Notes: generated by a model from the letters alone, not told the origin. A stretch of 46,569 nt of DNA from an uncultured Lachnospiraceae bacterium (GCA_947176965.1 CAMWSU010000013.1:1-46569), one strand, 5' to 3'; shown: positions 16,473-25,335, counted from the stretch's first letter. Numbers and translations are program-made.

Positions 16473-17681
16473 TTACGCCTCCGTCAGGGATGCCGCAAGG
16501 CGCTTTGTCAGCGTATCGAGCATGCCGAGCGAATCCTCTTTTAACGATGCCTGTACGGTTACGACCGGCTCGAGAATGCGGAAGTCAGCAAGAGAGCCAA
16601 GCTGTTCAGCCATCTGTTTACCGCAGACAGGCGCCCATGAACCGTTTTCGATCACGGCGGCCGTGCGGTTTTTCAGTCCGAGCGCAGTCATGTCGTGCAG
16701 GAGGTTCTGCATGGCGGGGTAAATACCATTATTATAAGTGGGCGCTGCGAACACAAGATGGCTGCAGCGGAAAATCTCGGCGATCAGGGTGGACACATGA
16801 GTGACGGAAACATCATAGATCGCGATGTTTTTGACACCCGCCTCGGCGAGTTTACAAGCGAGAATGTTTACGGCGTTTTCCGTGCTGCCGTACATAGAGC
16901 CGTAAAACAGGGCGACGGCGCGCTCCTCGGGCTCGTAACGGCTCCAAAGATCGTATTTATTTAGGAGCAGACTCAAATCGCTGCGCCAGACGGGGCCATG
17001 CAGCGGGCAGATCGTGCTGATCGGGAGCGCTGAGAGCTTTTTTAAGGCAGCCTGAACCGGAAGACCGTATTTTCCGACAATATTGGAATAATAGCGTCTT
17101 GCGTCGGCAAGCCAGTCCTTTGCAAAGTCGATCTCGTCATCGAACAGACAGCCGTTTAACGCACCGAAGCTGCCGAAAGCGTCGGCGGAAAAAAGAAGCT
17201 GTTCTTTTTCGTCATATGTTACCATGACCTCCGGCCAGTGAACCATCGGCGCGGTGTAAAAGCGCAGCGTGTGAGCGCCCAGTGTAAGGGCGTCGTTTTC
17301 TCCCACAATGACAGAACGCTCCGCGTCGATCGGCTCAAAAAACTTTGCGATCATCGTAAAGGTCTTGGAATTGCCCACCAGCTTCATTTCGGGAAAACGG
17401 TACAACAGCTCCCCGATGCAGGCACAGTGATCCGGCTCCATATGATTCACGATCAGATAATCGAGCGGTTTCCCGGAAAGCGTGTGCAGCAGGTTTTCCA
17501 AGAACTGGCGGGACACGGAAGCGTCCACGGTATCGATCAGGGCGTTTTTTTCATCCGTGATCAGATAAGCGTTGTAGGAAACGCCTCTCGGGATGGGAAA
17601 CAGGTTTTCAAACAGGGCAAGCCTTCTGTCGGATGCGCCGACCCATACGATGTCATCGGTGATGGAACGAGTGCAATACAT
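16473..17681 (-). CDS. FprA-type flavodiiron protein (A-type flavoprotein)
   Basis: This 402-aa cytoplasmic enzyme combines a metallo-beta-lactamase-like diiron domain (about residues 1-245) and a flavodoxin domain (about 255-400). Diiron ligands can be seen in NHMEPDHCACIGE (HxExDH), MVHWPE, SADAFGSFG and CPLHGPVW. The FMN site begins LFYGSMYGSTENA. These proteins reduce O2 to water and/or NO to N2O in anaerobes, using rubredoxin or similar donors. ATG 17681 has AAAGGAG 8 nt upstream. The longer frame to 17834 only reads through the adjacent palindromic repeat and is not real coding sequence. Confidence 0.92.
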   Translation of the reverse strand: MYCTRSITDDIVWVGASDRRLALFENLFPIPRGVSYNAYLITDEKNALIDTVDASVSRQFLENLLHTLSGKPLDYLIVNHMEPDHCACIGELLYRFPEMKLVGNSKTFTMIAKFFEPIDAERSVIVGENDALTLGAHTLRFYTAPMVHWPEVMVTYDEKEQLLFSADAFGSFGALNGCLFDDEIDFAKDWLADARRYYSNIVGKYGLPVQAALKKLSALPISTICPLHGPVWRSDLSLLLNKYDLWSRYEPEERAVALFYGSMYGSTENAVNILACKLAEAGVKNIAIYDVSVTHVSTLIAEIFRCSHLVFAAPTYNNGIYPAMQNLLHDMTALGLKNRTAAVIENGSWAPVCGKQMAEQLGSLADFRILEPVVTVQASLKEDSLGMLDTLTKRLAASLTEA

Positions 17682-17700
17682 AAGTGTTCTCCTTTCGGTC

Positions 17701-17714
17701 TGATACAGAGTTAA
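17701..17714 (+). repeat. Left direct repeat flanking palindromic element copy 2
   Basis: TGATACAGAGTTAA here is identical to 17925-17938 on the other side of the element. It may be a target-site duplication left by insertion. Confidence 0.7.
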
Positions 17715-17925
17715 TAGGAGATTGCGAAACGCATTAATAAAGTGCGTGGAGTGTACAAAATATACAATACCAACGCAGGCACGCTTTCGCTGCAATTCAA
17801 TCGCAGCGGTACATAACATGCGAAAATACCGCATGTAAGTACCGGCGATTTCATAGCGCCTGCTTATGGAAATGTATATTTTGTACTATCATGAACGTAA
17901 TTGATTGCGTTTTGCAATTACCTAT
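17714..17925. repeat. Covarying palindromic element, copy 2
   Basis: This copy is 212 bp. The terminal inverted repeats are ATAGGAGATTGCGAAACGC and GCGTTTTGCAATTACCTAT (3 mismatches in 19). Inward, GTACAAAATATACA pairs with TGTATATTTTGTAC, GCAGGCAC with GCGCCTGC, and the central hairpin ACATGCG/CGCATGT is shared with copy 1. It lies in the 5' region of the fprA-like gene, 33 bp before its start codon. Confidence 0.88.
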
Positions 17926-17938
17926 GATACAGAGTTAA
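17925..17938 (+). repeat. Right direct repeat flanking palindromic element copy 2
   Basis: TGATACAGAGTTAA repeats the sequence at 17701-17714. Confidence 0.7.
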
Positions 17939-18100
17939 GGCGTCCGCAAACGCCCATGATACAAAATCGGGCGTTATGAAATGCATGAAAATCATGTTAG
18001 CAATTGCGTTTCGTCTTAATCTGTGATATATAAGATAAATATAGCATAACTGCGGTTACATAGCTATGTATTATTTTAGGCAAGTTCTGATTTTTTTTGC

Positions 18101-18145
18101 AATAGGAAAATCCTATTTACAAATTACAAAAAGATGTAGTATAAT
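18101..18145 (+). promoter_or_regulatory. SigA promoter of rho with a palindrome over the -35 region
   Basis: The -35 TTTACA (18116-18121) and -10 TATAAT (18140-18145) are 18 bp apart. AATAGGA-AAA-TCCTATT (18101-18117) forms an inverted repeat that overlaps the -35 box and could be an operator. The leader to the rho start would be about 210 nt. It contains a GGAAC/GTTCC hairpin and TTCCTAAGGAA, and no gene I can support. The stretch 17939-18100 shows only AT-rich sequence and a partial copy of the AATTGCGTTTCG arm motif. Confidence 0.7.
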
Positions 18146-18364
18146 GTTCGCAGGGTTATTGAAGTACATATTCATATGCAAATCTGCAAGACTTTCCACC
18201 ACACAGACACAAACAAATACCGTGATATGGGATCATGAGAAATGTGCGGACTGTTATGAACATAACAAGCAAATAAAAAGGGACGACAGGGGAGTTCCGA
18301 GGAGCAGAAAATCATTTAGGGAACAGAAGGGGTTCCTAAGGAAAAGGAATAAGAAAGGTGCAGT

Positions 18365-19723
18365 ATGAGAGAAAAGTATGAGTCACTGGCGTTAAGCGAT
18401 TTGAAAGAAATCGCAAAGGCAAGAGGAATGAAAGGGACGTCCACCATGAAAAAGGCGGAGCTGATCGATGCGATGCTTAAGCAGGACGAGGAGGACAAGG
18501 CACAGGGCAAGGATATTGAGCCGAAACCCGTACTGAATCGGCCGGGAGAGCCAAAAAAGGACGAACAGCAGGAGGAGCGCTTCCCGCAGGAGCTTGACAG
18601 TGGGGTCATGGCGAACGGTATTTTGGAGGTCATGCCGGACGGATATGGTTTTATCCGCTGTGAAAATTATCTGCCGGGGGAGAATGACGTTTACGTTGCG
18701 CCGAGCCAGATTCGGCGGTTTAATTTGAAAACGGGTGATATTGTAGAGGGAAACACGCGGATCAAGACACAGAATGAGAAGTTCAGTGCACTTTTATTTG
18801 TCAAAAAAGTAAACGGCCTGCCGCCCGAGATCATCGCAAGGCGCATGCCGTTCGAGGACATGACGCCGATCTTCCCGAACGAGCGGCTGAGCCTGGAGAC
18901 GGCGGGAGCATCCGTGGCAATGCGCATCATGGATCTGATGAGTCCGGTCGGCAAGGGACAGAGAGGAATGATCGTTTCCCCGCCGAAAGCCGGAAAGACT
19001 ACTTTATTAAAGGAAGTTGCAAAGTCCATCAAGCGGAATTCGCCCGATGTCCATCTGATCATCTTACTGATCGATGAGCGTCCCGAGGAGGTCACGGACA
19101 TTAAGGAAGCGATCGAGGGACCGAATGTTGAGGTCATTTATTCGACCTTTGACGAGCTGCCTGAGCATCATAAGCGGGTATCCGAGATGGTCATTGAGCG
19201 GGCGAAGCGCCTCGTGGAGTCCAAAAAGGACGTTATGATCCTGTTGGATTCGATCACCAGACTGACCCGTGCCTATAACCTGACTGTCCCGCCTTCAGGA
19301 AGAACGTTGTCGGGCGGTCTTGACCCGGCGGCGCTCCATATGCCGAAGCGTTTCTTTGGTGCAGCGCGCAACATGCGCGAGGGCGGAAGTCTGACGATTC
19401 TTGCGACGGCACTTGTGGAGACGGGCAGCAAGATGGATGATGTGGTATATGAGGAGTTCAAGGGAACCGGTAACATGGAGATGGTGTTAGACCGCAAGCT
19501 CTCTGAAAAGAGGGTATTCCCTGCCATTGATATTCCGAAGTCCGGCACGAGACGGGAGGATTTATTGCTCACACCCGATGAGCTTGAGGCGATCAACGTG
19601 ATTCGAAAGGCGTTAAACGGTCTGAAGTCCGATGAGGCGGTGGACAAGGTGCTCGATCTGTTCACCCGCACGAGGAACAACAACGAGTTTGTGCAGATGG
19701 TGAGGAAGATGCGGTTTATCTGA
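18365..19723 (+). CDS. rho: Transcription termination factor Rho
   Basis: Rho is a hexameric RNA helicase that ends transcription of untranslated RNA. The 452-aa protein has an N-terminal SAP-like Rho_N domain (residues 1-45, LSDLKEIAKARGMKG), a short charged linker, the RNA-binding cold-shock-like domain (GILEVMPDGYGFIR), and the ATPase core. Key motifs are Walker A SPPKAGKTT (about 205-213), LLIDERPEEVTD, LLDSITRLTRAYN and the R-loop/Q-loop region GGLDPAALHMPKRF. The N-terminal insert is short compared with many Clostridia. It heads the conserved order rho-rpmE-DUF1385-prmC-prfA, though rpmE has its own promoter. The ATG follows AAGAAAGGTG. Confidence 0.97.
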   Translation: MREKYESLALSDLKEIAKARGMKGTSTMKKAELIDAMLKQDEEDKAQGKDIEPKPVLNRPGEPKKDEQQEERFPQELDSGVMANGILEVMPDGYGFIRCENYLPGENDVYVAPSQIRRFNLKTGDIVEGNTRIKTQNEKFSALLFVKKVNGLPPEIIARRMPFEDMTPIFPNERLSLETAGASVAMRIMDLMSPVGKGQRGMIVSPPKAGKTTLLKEVAKSIKRNSPDVHLIILLIDERPEEVTDIKEAIEGPNVEVIYSTFDELPEHHKRVSEMVIERAKRLVESKKDVMILLDSITRLTRAYNLTVPPSGRTLSGGLDPAALHMPKRFFGAARNMREGGSLTILATALVETGSKMDDVVYEEFKGTGNMEMVLDRKLSEKRVFPAIDIPKSGTRREDLLLTPDELEAINVIRKALNGLKSDEAVDKVLDLFTRTRNNNEFVQMVRKMRFI

Positions 19724-19838
19724 TCAACAGTTTCGTCGGCAGATGTAAGACGGATGGATCATGTCTGTGTGAATGAGCCTGTCATATATCTGAGAGCAAT
19801 ACTGTTACAAATTTTCATCATGTTTTTTTATAAAATAC

Positions 19839-19867
19839 TTGCATCGCAGGACATTCTGTGATATAGT
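19839..19867 (+). promoter_or_regulatory. SigA promoter of rpmE
   Basis: TTGCAT (19839-19844), a 17-bp spacer and TATAGT (19862-19867) lie about 60 bp before the L31 start. Confidence 0.6.
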
Positions 19868-19927
19868 TAGAGCGCTGTTTGTAAACGGACAATCATAAGA
19901 AAATGATTTCATAGAGAGGTGAGAAGC

Positions 19928-20134
19928 ATGAAAGAAGGAATCCATCCGAATTATTATCAGGCAACCGTGACCTGCAACTGCGGCAACACATTCGTGACCG
20001 GATCGACGAAGCCGGAAATCCACGTTGAGGTCTGCTCCAAGTGCCATTCGTTCTATACAGGTCAGCAGAAGACCGCACAGGCACGCGGACGTATTGATAA
20101 GTTCAATAAGAAGTACGGCGTTGGAAACCAATAA
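19928..20134 (+). CDS. rpmE: Ribosomal protein bL31 (zinc-binding form)
   Basis: The 68-aa product begins [20 protein letters not shown], the typical L31 start. It carries the zinc ribbon cysteines CNC and CSKC, so it is the C+ (zinc) paralogue. It belongs to the 50S subunit. ATG 19928 follows AGAGAGGTGAG; the in-frame GTG at 19919 is within that ribosome binding site and is rejected. A strong terminator follows. Confidence 0.97.
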   Translation: MKEGIHPNYYQATVTCNCGNTFVTGSTKPEIHVEVCSKCHSFYTGQQKTAQARGRIDKFNKKYGVGNQ

Positions 20135-20145
20135 GGTACAAAGAC

Positions 20146-20180
20146 AAGGTTGAGGTTATCATATCTCAACCTTATTTTTT
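20146..20180 (+). terminator. Rho-independent terminator of rpmE
   Basis: AAGGTTGAG (20146-20154) pairs with CTCAACCTT (20165-20173) around a 10-nt loop and is followed by ATTTTTT. Confidence 0.92.
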
Positions 20181-20276
20181 CTGCGATAAGCGTTGTGTTT
20201 GACGGCAGAATGCTGAAAAGGTGTGTTCCGCTGTCATACGGCTGATCGCGCAGACTGCACGGTGGGAGGAATCGTT

Positions 20277-21485
20277 TTGGCACGCAAAAAAAGAAAAACC
20301 TGTTATTCGGGCATCGGCGGACAGGCGGTGCTCGAGGGCGTTATGATGAAAAATAAGGACATCTATGCCGTAGCGGTGCGCAAATCCGACGGGGAGATCG
20401 TGGTGAACACGCAGGAGTATGTCGGTATTCTGAACGACAGCTTTTTGAAAAATGTGCCGTTTATCAGGGGCATATTCAATTTTATTGATTCCCTTGTGCT
20501 CGGTATGAAGGCGTTAAATTATTCCGCAGACTTTTTTGAGGACGAGGAAGCGAAGGAGTCCGGGGCGGATAAAGTACTCAATAAGGTGTCAGGCGGCAGA
20601 GCGGAGCAAATCTTTATGGCGATCACGCTGATCTTTTCGGTGGCGCTCTCCATCGGTGTTTTTATTGCACTGCCCTACTATCTGTCCACCCTGTTTGGAA
20701 AATACGTGCGCAATCGTTCTCTGTTAAATATCATAGAGGGAGCAATCCGTATTGTAATCTTTTTGCTCTATGTGCTGCTGATCTCGCTGATGAAGGACAT
20801 TAGGCGGGTCTATATGTATCACGGGGCGGAGCATAAGTGCATCAATTGTCTGGAGCGCGGCAGAGCGCTCTATGTGCGCAACGTGATGCGCTGCTCCAGA
20901 CTGCATCGTCGCTGCGGGACGAGTTTTCTGCTGTTTGTTATGTTTGTCAGCATTATTTTGTTCTTTTTTATCACGGTCACGAACCCGGTGTACCGCGTGG
21001 TGCTGCGCATTGCGCTCATTCCCGTTGTTGCGGGGATCTCTTATGAGCTGATCCGCTTTGCGGGGAAGCATGATAATGTTTTGGTTCGGATTCTCTCCGC
21101 GCCCGGCATGCTGCTGCAGCGTTTAACGACAAGAGAACCGTCCGAGGAGATGGTTGAGGTTGCGATCCAGTCTGTTGAGGCCGTGTTTGACTGGCGGGAA
21201 TACCTAAAAGAGAACTTTGATTATGATGTGGCGGCGGAGGAGGCGGCGGAAGCCGAAGCGAAAGCGAGAGCGCAGGCGGAAGAAGAGGAAGAGACCGCAG
21301 AGCGCGCGGGCAGAGAGCGCGCAGAAGCAGCAGAGCGCACGGGCAGAGAAGGCACGGGAGCCGCAGAGCGCGCGGGTAGAGAACGTGCAGAAGCAGCGGA
21401 AAGTGCAGGCAGAGAGCGCACAGGAGCCGCAGAGCGCACGGGCAGAGAACGTGCAAGGAACACGAAAGAGAAGGCGGAACCATGA
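20277..21485 (+). CDS. DUF1385 membrane protein (YqhQ family)
   Basis: This 402-aa protein has the DUF1385 signature: YSGIGGQAVLEGVMMKN at the start, then VPFIRGIFNFIDSLVLGMKAL, four to five membrane helices, and YHGAEHKCINCLE with RCSRLHRRCGTSFLL. Its function is unknown; in Clostridia it is commonly found next to rpmE, prmC and prfA, as here. TTG 20277 has GGGAGGA 6 nt upstream and gives the expected LARKKRKTCYSGIGG start. From about residue 315 the C-terminus is an acidic Glu/Ala/Arg-rich cytoplasmic tail made of five 11-residue repeats, absent from typical members. The stop overlaps the prmC start (ATGA). Confidence 0.88.
   Translation: MARKKRKTCYSGIGGQAVLEGVMMKNKDIYAVAVRKSDGEIVVNTQEYVGILNDSFLKNVPFIRGIFNFIDSLVLGMKALNYSADFFEDEEAKESGADKVLNKVSGGRAEQIFMAITLIFSVALSIGVFIALPYYLSTLFGKYVRNRSLLNIIEGAIRIVIFLLYVLLISLMKDIRRVYMYHGAEHKCINCLERGRALYVRNVMRCSRLHRRCGTSFLLFVMFVSIILFFFITVTNPVYRVVLRIALIPVVAGISYELIRFAGKHDNVLVRILSAPGMLLQRLTTREPSEEMVEVAIQSVEAVFDWREYLKENFDYDVAAEEAAEAEAKARAQAEEEEETAERAGRERAEAAERTGREGTGAAERAGRERAEAAESAGRERTGAAERTGRERARNTKEKAEP
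21297..21461 (+). repeat. Five 33-bp tandem repeats in the DUF1385 gene
   Basis: The units encode AERAGRERAEA, AERTGREGTGA, AERAGRERAEA, AESAGRERTGA and AERTGRERARN. A 22-residue higher-order alternation is visible, pointing to expansion by slippage or unequal crossing over. The opposite strand is also open over this stretch because of the repeat composition. Confidence 0.93.
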
Positions 21486-22348
21486 CGTATCGGGAAGCCT
21501 ATGAACAGGGTAAGCGTCTGCTTGCAGAGTACGGCATAGAGGAAGCCGGAACGGATGCGCGACTGCTCTTGGAGTATGTCTGTCATACGGATTATCAGAC
21601 GTTGTACACGCAGGGCGAGCGCGTGCTGGACGAATTGCAGGCTGACATTTATGTAAACTATTTGGAGAAGCGTGCTGATCGCATCCCGCTTCAATACTTG
21701 ACACATACGCAGTCCTTTATGGGATTGGATTTTTATGTAAACGAACACACACTCATACCGCGGTCGGATACGGAAATTCTGGTGGAGGAGGTCATGCGCT
21801 ACGGGCAGGACGGCATGGCAATCCTTGATCTTTGCACAGGGAGCGGCTGTATTTTATTATCCCTGCTGCATTATTCCAACGGATGCTTCGGCGTGGGGAC
21901 GGATGTATCGAAAGAGGCGCTTGCGGTTGCCGAGGGGAATGCAAAAACACTTGGATTTGGGGAAAAAATGACGCAGGGGGAATTATTCTTTTTACAGGGC
22001 GACCTGTATGACGCGCTGGAAGAGAAATTGCCTGCATTTGATGTGATCGTGTCGAATCCGCCCTATATCCGTTCTGAGGTCATTCCTACGCTGATGCCGG
22101 AGGTCAAAGAGCATGAGCCGCGTCTGGCGCTTGACGGGGGCGGTGACGGTCTTATGTTTTACCGGCGTATCATCGACGGCGCGCCTGCGCATGTGAAGCG
22201 GGAGAGCGCGCTTTTTTTTGAGATCGGGGCAGATCAGGGAGACGCGGTGAAAGAGCTGATGCTTCAAGCGGGATACCGTGACGTGCGTATTGTCAAAGAT
22301 TATGCGGGGCTTGACCGGGTCGTGTATGGTGTGCGGATCGCGGGATGA
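21482..22348 (+). CDS. prmC: Peptide chain release factor N5-glutamine methyltransferase
   Basis: PrmC methylates the Gln of the GGQ motif in release factors, here most likely RF1 encoded next. The 288-aa protein has the N-terminal helical domain (TYREAYEQGKRLLAEYGIEE), the SAM site ILDLCTGSGCILLSL and the catalytic motif SNPPYIRSEVI. The start codon overlaps the stop of the DUF1385 gene by four bases, so the two are translationally coupled. Length and position before prfA are standard. Confidence 0.95.
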   Translation: MTYREAYEQGKRLLAEYGIEEAGTDARLLLEYVCHTDYQTLYTQGERVLDELQADIYVNYLEKRADRIPLQYLTHTQSFMGLDFYVNEHTLIPRSDTEILVEEVMRYGQDGMAILDLCTGSGCILLSLLHYSNGCFGVGTDVSKEALAVAEGNAKTLGFGEKMTQGELFFLQGDLYDALEEKLPAFDVIVSNPPYIRSEVIPTLMPEVKEHEPRLALDGGGDGLMFYRRIIDGAPAHVKRESALFFEIGADQGDAVKELMLQAGYRDVRIVKDYAGLDRVVYGVRIAG

Positions 22349-22449
22349 GCGATCAGGTGATGGGAAAGAGTATTTGATAACGCGTGTGATAAAAACGGAA
22401 TTTTATATTTGCACATGGATAAGATTTATAGATAGAAAGGTATGAGGAC

Positions 22450-23526
22450 ATGTTTGACAGATTAGAGGATTTACTCAGACGCTTTGAGGAGATCATGAGC
22501 GAGCTTTCGGAGCCGTCCGTGACGTCCAATCAGGAGCGTTTCCGCAGCCTGATGAAAGAGCAGAGTGATTTAGAGCCGATCGTTAAGGCGTATCAGGAAT
22601 ATAAAAAGAGTAAGCAGGATATTGAGGACAGTCTTGTCATGCTCGACGAGGAGAGCGACGAGGACATGCGCGAGATGCTCAAGGAGGAGTTAAATGACGC
22701 GAAGGCGCGTGTGGAAGAGCTGGAGCAGGAATTAAAAATTCTTCTTTTGCCGAAAGATCCGAATGACGACAAGAATGTCATTGTGGAGATCCGCGCGGGT
22801 GCGGGCGGTGACGAGGCAGCGCTGTTTGCCGCAGAAATCTATCGGATGTATGTGCATTATGCGGAGGGACGCCGGTGGAAGGTCGAGACGATGAATGTGG
22901 ATGAGATCGGCATCGGCGGCATGAAAGAAGTGCAGTTCATGATCAATGGAAAGGGCGCGTACTCCGTGATGAAGTACGAGAGCGGCGTTCACCGCGTCCA
23001 GCGCGTGCCGGAGACGGAGAGCGGCGGGCGTATCCACACATCGACGATCTCTGTCGCGGTCATGCCGGAGGTTGATGAGGATATTGATATTGTAATAGAA
23101 GATAAGGATATTCGGATCGATGTGATGCGCGCATCGGGAAACGGCGGACAGTGCGTGAATACGACCGATTCCGCGGTACGCCTGACGCATTATCCGACGG
23201 GCATTGTCGTGTACAGCCAGACCGAGAAGTCACAGATACAGAATAAGGCAAAGGCGTTCGCCCTGCTGCGCGCAAAGCTCTACGACATGGAGCAGCAGCA
23301 GCGCCATGATGCGGAAGCGGAGCTGCGCCGTTCGCAGATCGGAACCGGCGACCGCTCCGAAAAGATCAGAACGTACAACTTCCCGCAGGGACGCGTGACC
23401 GATCACCGGATCAATCTGACGTTATATAAGCTTGACAAGGTGATGAACGGGGATATTCAGGAGATCATTGACGCGTGTATCGCGGCGGACCAAGCGGCAA
23501 AACTGGTGAGGATGAATGAGAACTAA
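22450..23526 (+). CDS. prfA: Peptide chain release factor 1
   Basis: RF1 reads UAA and UAG stop codons and triggers peptide release on the ribosome. The 358-aa protein has the codon-recognition tripeptide P-E-T in [15 protein letters not shown] (P-x-T is the RF1 mark; RF2 has SPF) and the catalytic GGQ in [20 protein letters not shown] at about residue 231. The RSDR-like [19 protein letters not shown] block is present. The start follows GAAAGG and ATGAGGAC. The 101-bp gap after prmC holds no obvious terminator, so co-transcription is likely. Confidence 0.97.
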   Translation: MFDRLEDLLRRFEEIMSELSEPSVTSNQERFRSLMKEQSDLEPIVKAYQEYKKSKQDIEDSLVMLDEESDEDMREMLKEELNDAKARVEELEQELKILLLPKDPNDDKNVIVEIRAGAGGDEAALFAAEIYRMYVHYAEGRRWKVETMNVDEIGIGGMKEVQFMINGKGAYSVMKYESGVHRVQRVPETESGGRIHTSTISVAVMPEVDEDIDIVIEDKDIRIDVMRASGNGGQCVNTTDSAVRLTHYPTGIVVYSQTEKSQIQNKAKAFALLRAKLYDMEQQQRHDAEAELRRSQIGTGDRSEKIRTYNFPQGRVTDHRINLTLYKLDKVMNGDIQEIIDACIAADQAAKLVRMNEN

Positions 23527-23534
23527 TTTCGGAG

Positions 23535-23570
23535 AAGATGGTTATGCGTTAGGTCATTACCCGTCTTTTT
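23535..23570 (+). terminator. Probable terminator of prfA
   Basis: AAGATGG (23535-23541) pairs with CCGTCTT (23561-23567, one G-U) around a 19-nt loop, and further T residues follow immediately. Confidence 0.5.
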
Positions 23571-23585
23571 GGAGGGGCGAAGAAA

Positions 23586-24326
23586 ATGGCAGTATGTGAA
23601 GGGTACAGTATGGTGGGCACGAGTGGCGTAAATGGCGACGCCTATTATATATCCCCTGATAAAACGACATTTTTACTGGCTGACGGGGCATCGGGTGCGG
23701 GGAGCGATGGAAAAGTCCTGATGTCAAAGCTTTGCGTGGAAGTAGTAAAAAACCATCCTTTTCTTTTATCTGATTTGTCGCCGAAAGATTATCTGGTCAA
23801 ATTGATTTGGGAGATAAACAATCGACTGATCGCAGTCTCACAAGAGCAGGAGCATTATATTTTTGGAACCATCGTTATTGGCGTAGTCAAGGAGCATGTC
23901 GGAACAATTGTGGCGATCGGAGATTCTCCGGCGTTTTGGATACACGACAATACGATTACCCGGGTAGCAAAAACAAAGAAAACATATTACAATCTGGTCG
24001 AAATGGGGCTTTATTCCGAGCAGCAGCTGGAGCAGGCGGTTCACGGATTACCGGAGCATATGTGGTCCATGTTTGACAGGTTTATTCCTATGGTAGTTCC
24101 GGCTTATGCTGTCGAAGAAATCGGATTAGAAAAAAATGACATGATCATGTTTTGCAGTGACGGCGTCAGTGATTATGTGCAGTTAGATGAAATTAAAGAT
24201 GCTGTGAGCGGAGAAAACGTATTGGAAAGTATGAAAACAGTCATAAATACTGCACGGGAAAATTCCATAAGAGAGAGAAATTGCGTCAGATATGATGATT
24301 TAACAATGGTTGTTTATCGATGCTGA
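23586..24326 (+). CDS. PP2C-family serine/threonine phosphatase
   Basis: The 246-aa protein has the PPM/PP2C metal-site motifs in order: NGDAYY (first Asp), LADGASG (Asp-Gly), GTIVIGVV, IGDSPAFW, FCSDGVSDYV (Asp-Gly) and YDDLTMVVYR (last Asp). It is therefore expected to dephosphorylate Ser/Thr or, as in some small bacterial members, other phosphosites. No partner kinase gene is nearby. The start follows GGAGGGG with good spacing. Downstream genes are an AT-rich Fic/DUF module; its stop is 69 bp before the Fic start, so it might be co-transcribed. Confidence 0.85.
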   Translation: MAVCEGYSMVGTSGVNGDAYYISPDKTTFLLADGASGAGSDGKVLMSKLCVEVVKNHPFLLSDLSPKDYLVKLIWEINNRLIAVSQEQEHYIFGTIVIGVVKEHVGTIVAIGDSPAFWIHDNTITRVAKTKKTYYNLVEMGLYSEQQLEQAVHGLPEHMWSMFDRFIPMVVPAYAVEEIGLEKNDMIMFCSDGVSDYVQLDEIKDAVSGENVLESMKTVINTARENSIRERNCVRYDDLTMVVYRC

Positions 24327-24394
24327 TCTTGTCTCGTCCGGTGGGGAGAAATGCAATGAGAGCCGAACGATATCAAAAGTCAGAAAGGGGCAGA

Positions 24395-25006
24395 ATGTCA
24401 GTGGTGCTTGAAAATAAGCTTCATATAAGCGATTCGACAGAATTAGCTCGTGTTGAGGAACAAATAAGCAAGAAAAAGGCTGCGTTACTTTTTGAAAGCG
24501 GGTATTTGCATACCTTACAGGCAGGTACTCTGGATAGTCTTTTAGAAATACACAGGTATCTTTTTGATGAGATTTATGATTTTGCCGGTAAAATAAGAGG
24601 AATAAACATAGCAAAGGGGAATTTTAGATTTGCTTCTGTTATGTACTTACGTGCGGCGCTTGATCATATAGAGAAAATGCCGCAGTCAACCTTTGATGAA
24701 ATTGTAGAAAAATATGTGGAAATGAATGTTGCGCACCCGTTCAGAGAGGGAAACGGCAGAAGTACAAGAATCTGGCTGGATTTAATCCTGAAACAGGAGC
24801 TTAACATGGTGGTGGATTGGAGCAGGATAGACAAAGACGATTATTTGCTTGCAATGGAGAGAAGCCCGATTAAAGACATCGAGATAAAACATTTGCTGAA
24901 AGGGGCACTGACTGATAAAATAAATGATCGGGAAGTGTATATGAAAGGGATAGATTACAGTTATTATTATGAGGGATATACGGTATACAAAGCAGAAGAA
25001 CTGTGA
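24395..25006 (+). CDS. Fic/DOC family protein (putative AMP-transferase)
   Basis: Fic enzymes transfer AMP or other nucleotide parts to target proteins. The complete active-site motif HPFREGNGRSTR lies near residue 114, preceded by the flap-like region NIAKGNFRFASVMYLRAALDHI. The start ATG 24395 is preferred (AGAAAGGGG just upstream; homologues begin near LENKLHISDS). In-frame ATGs at 24320 and 24356 are alternatives. An inhibitory S/TxxxEG helix was not identified with confidence, so it could be regulated by a separate antitoxin or by its C-terminus. The gene is more AT-rich than its neighbours and precedes DUF4160/DUF2442 genes, which suggests horizontal acquisition. Confidence 0.88.
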   Translation: MSVVLENKLHISDSTELARVEEQISKKKAALLFESGYLHTLQAGTLDSLLEIHRYLFDEIYDFAGKIRGINIAKGNFRFASVMYLRAALDHIEKMPQSTFDEIVEKYVEMNVAHPFREGNGRSTRIWLDLILKQELNMVVDWSRIDKDDYLLAMERSPIKDIEIKHLLKGALTDKINDREVYMKGIDYSYYYEGYTVYKAEEL

Positions 25007-25059
25007 GAATGTGTTGTTGTATGAGATGTATTTTCATAATTGATGTAAATGGAGAAAAT

Positions 25060-25323
25060 GAGATGCCGGAAATAGCATTGTTTTTTGGAATAAGAGTTAC
25101 CATGTATTATGATGATCATAATCCGCCACATTTTCATGCAGAGTATAATGGAAATAAGGCTCTGGTGGAAATTAATGAGGCGAGAGTAATAAAAGGCGCT
25201 TTGCCATCAAGACAATTAAAATTGGTGTTAGCATGGTGTGTATTACATCAGGATGAATTAATGCAGAACTGGGAATTGGCTAAAGACGGAAGACTACTTA
25301 ATAAGGTTGCACCATTGATGTAG
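25060..25323 (+). CDS. DUF4160 family protein
   Basis: The 87-aa product begins MPEIALFFGIRVTMYYDDHN and PPHFHAEY, the hallmark of DUF4160. The family is small, of unknown function and very often paired with DUF2442, as here. ATG 25060 follows GGAGAA by about 6 nt; the longer frame from 25003 overlaps the Fic stop and lacks family similarity. The pair is often considered a candidate toxin-antitoxin module, but I know of no settled activity. Confidence 0.85.
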   Translation, partial: EMPEIALFFGIRVTMYYDDHNPPHFHAEYNGNKALVEINEARVIKGALPSRQLKLVLAWCVLHQDELMQNWELAKDGRLLNKVAPLM

Positions 25324-25335
25324 AGGAGGAAGAAT

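Noticed and set aside
17682-17834. N-terminal extension of the FprA gene
   Set aside because: It would translate the palindromic repeat, whereas ATG 17681 has an ideal AAAGGAG site and the family start.
18066-18368. Open frame upstream of rho, ending in a 4-base overlap with the rho start
   Set aside because: Its only ATGs lie upstream of, or within, the predicted promoter; it has no ribosome binding site and no recognisable family. The overlap is probably chance.
21204-21748. Long open frames on the minus strand over the DUF1385 tail
   Set aside because: They are composition shadows of the GC-rich tandem repeats and of the prmC start.
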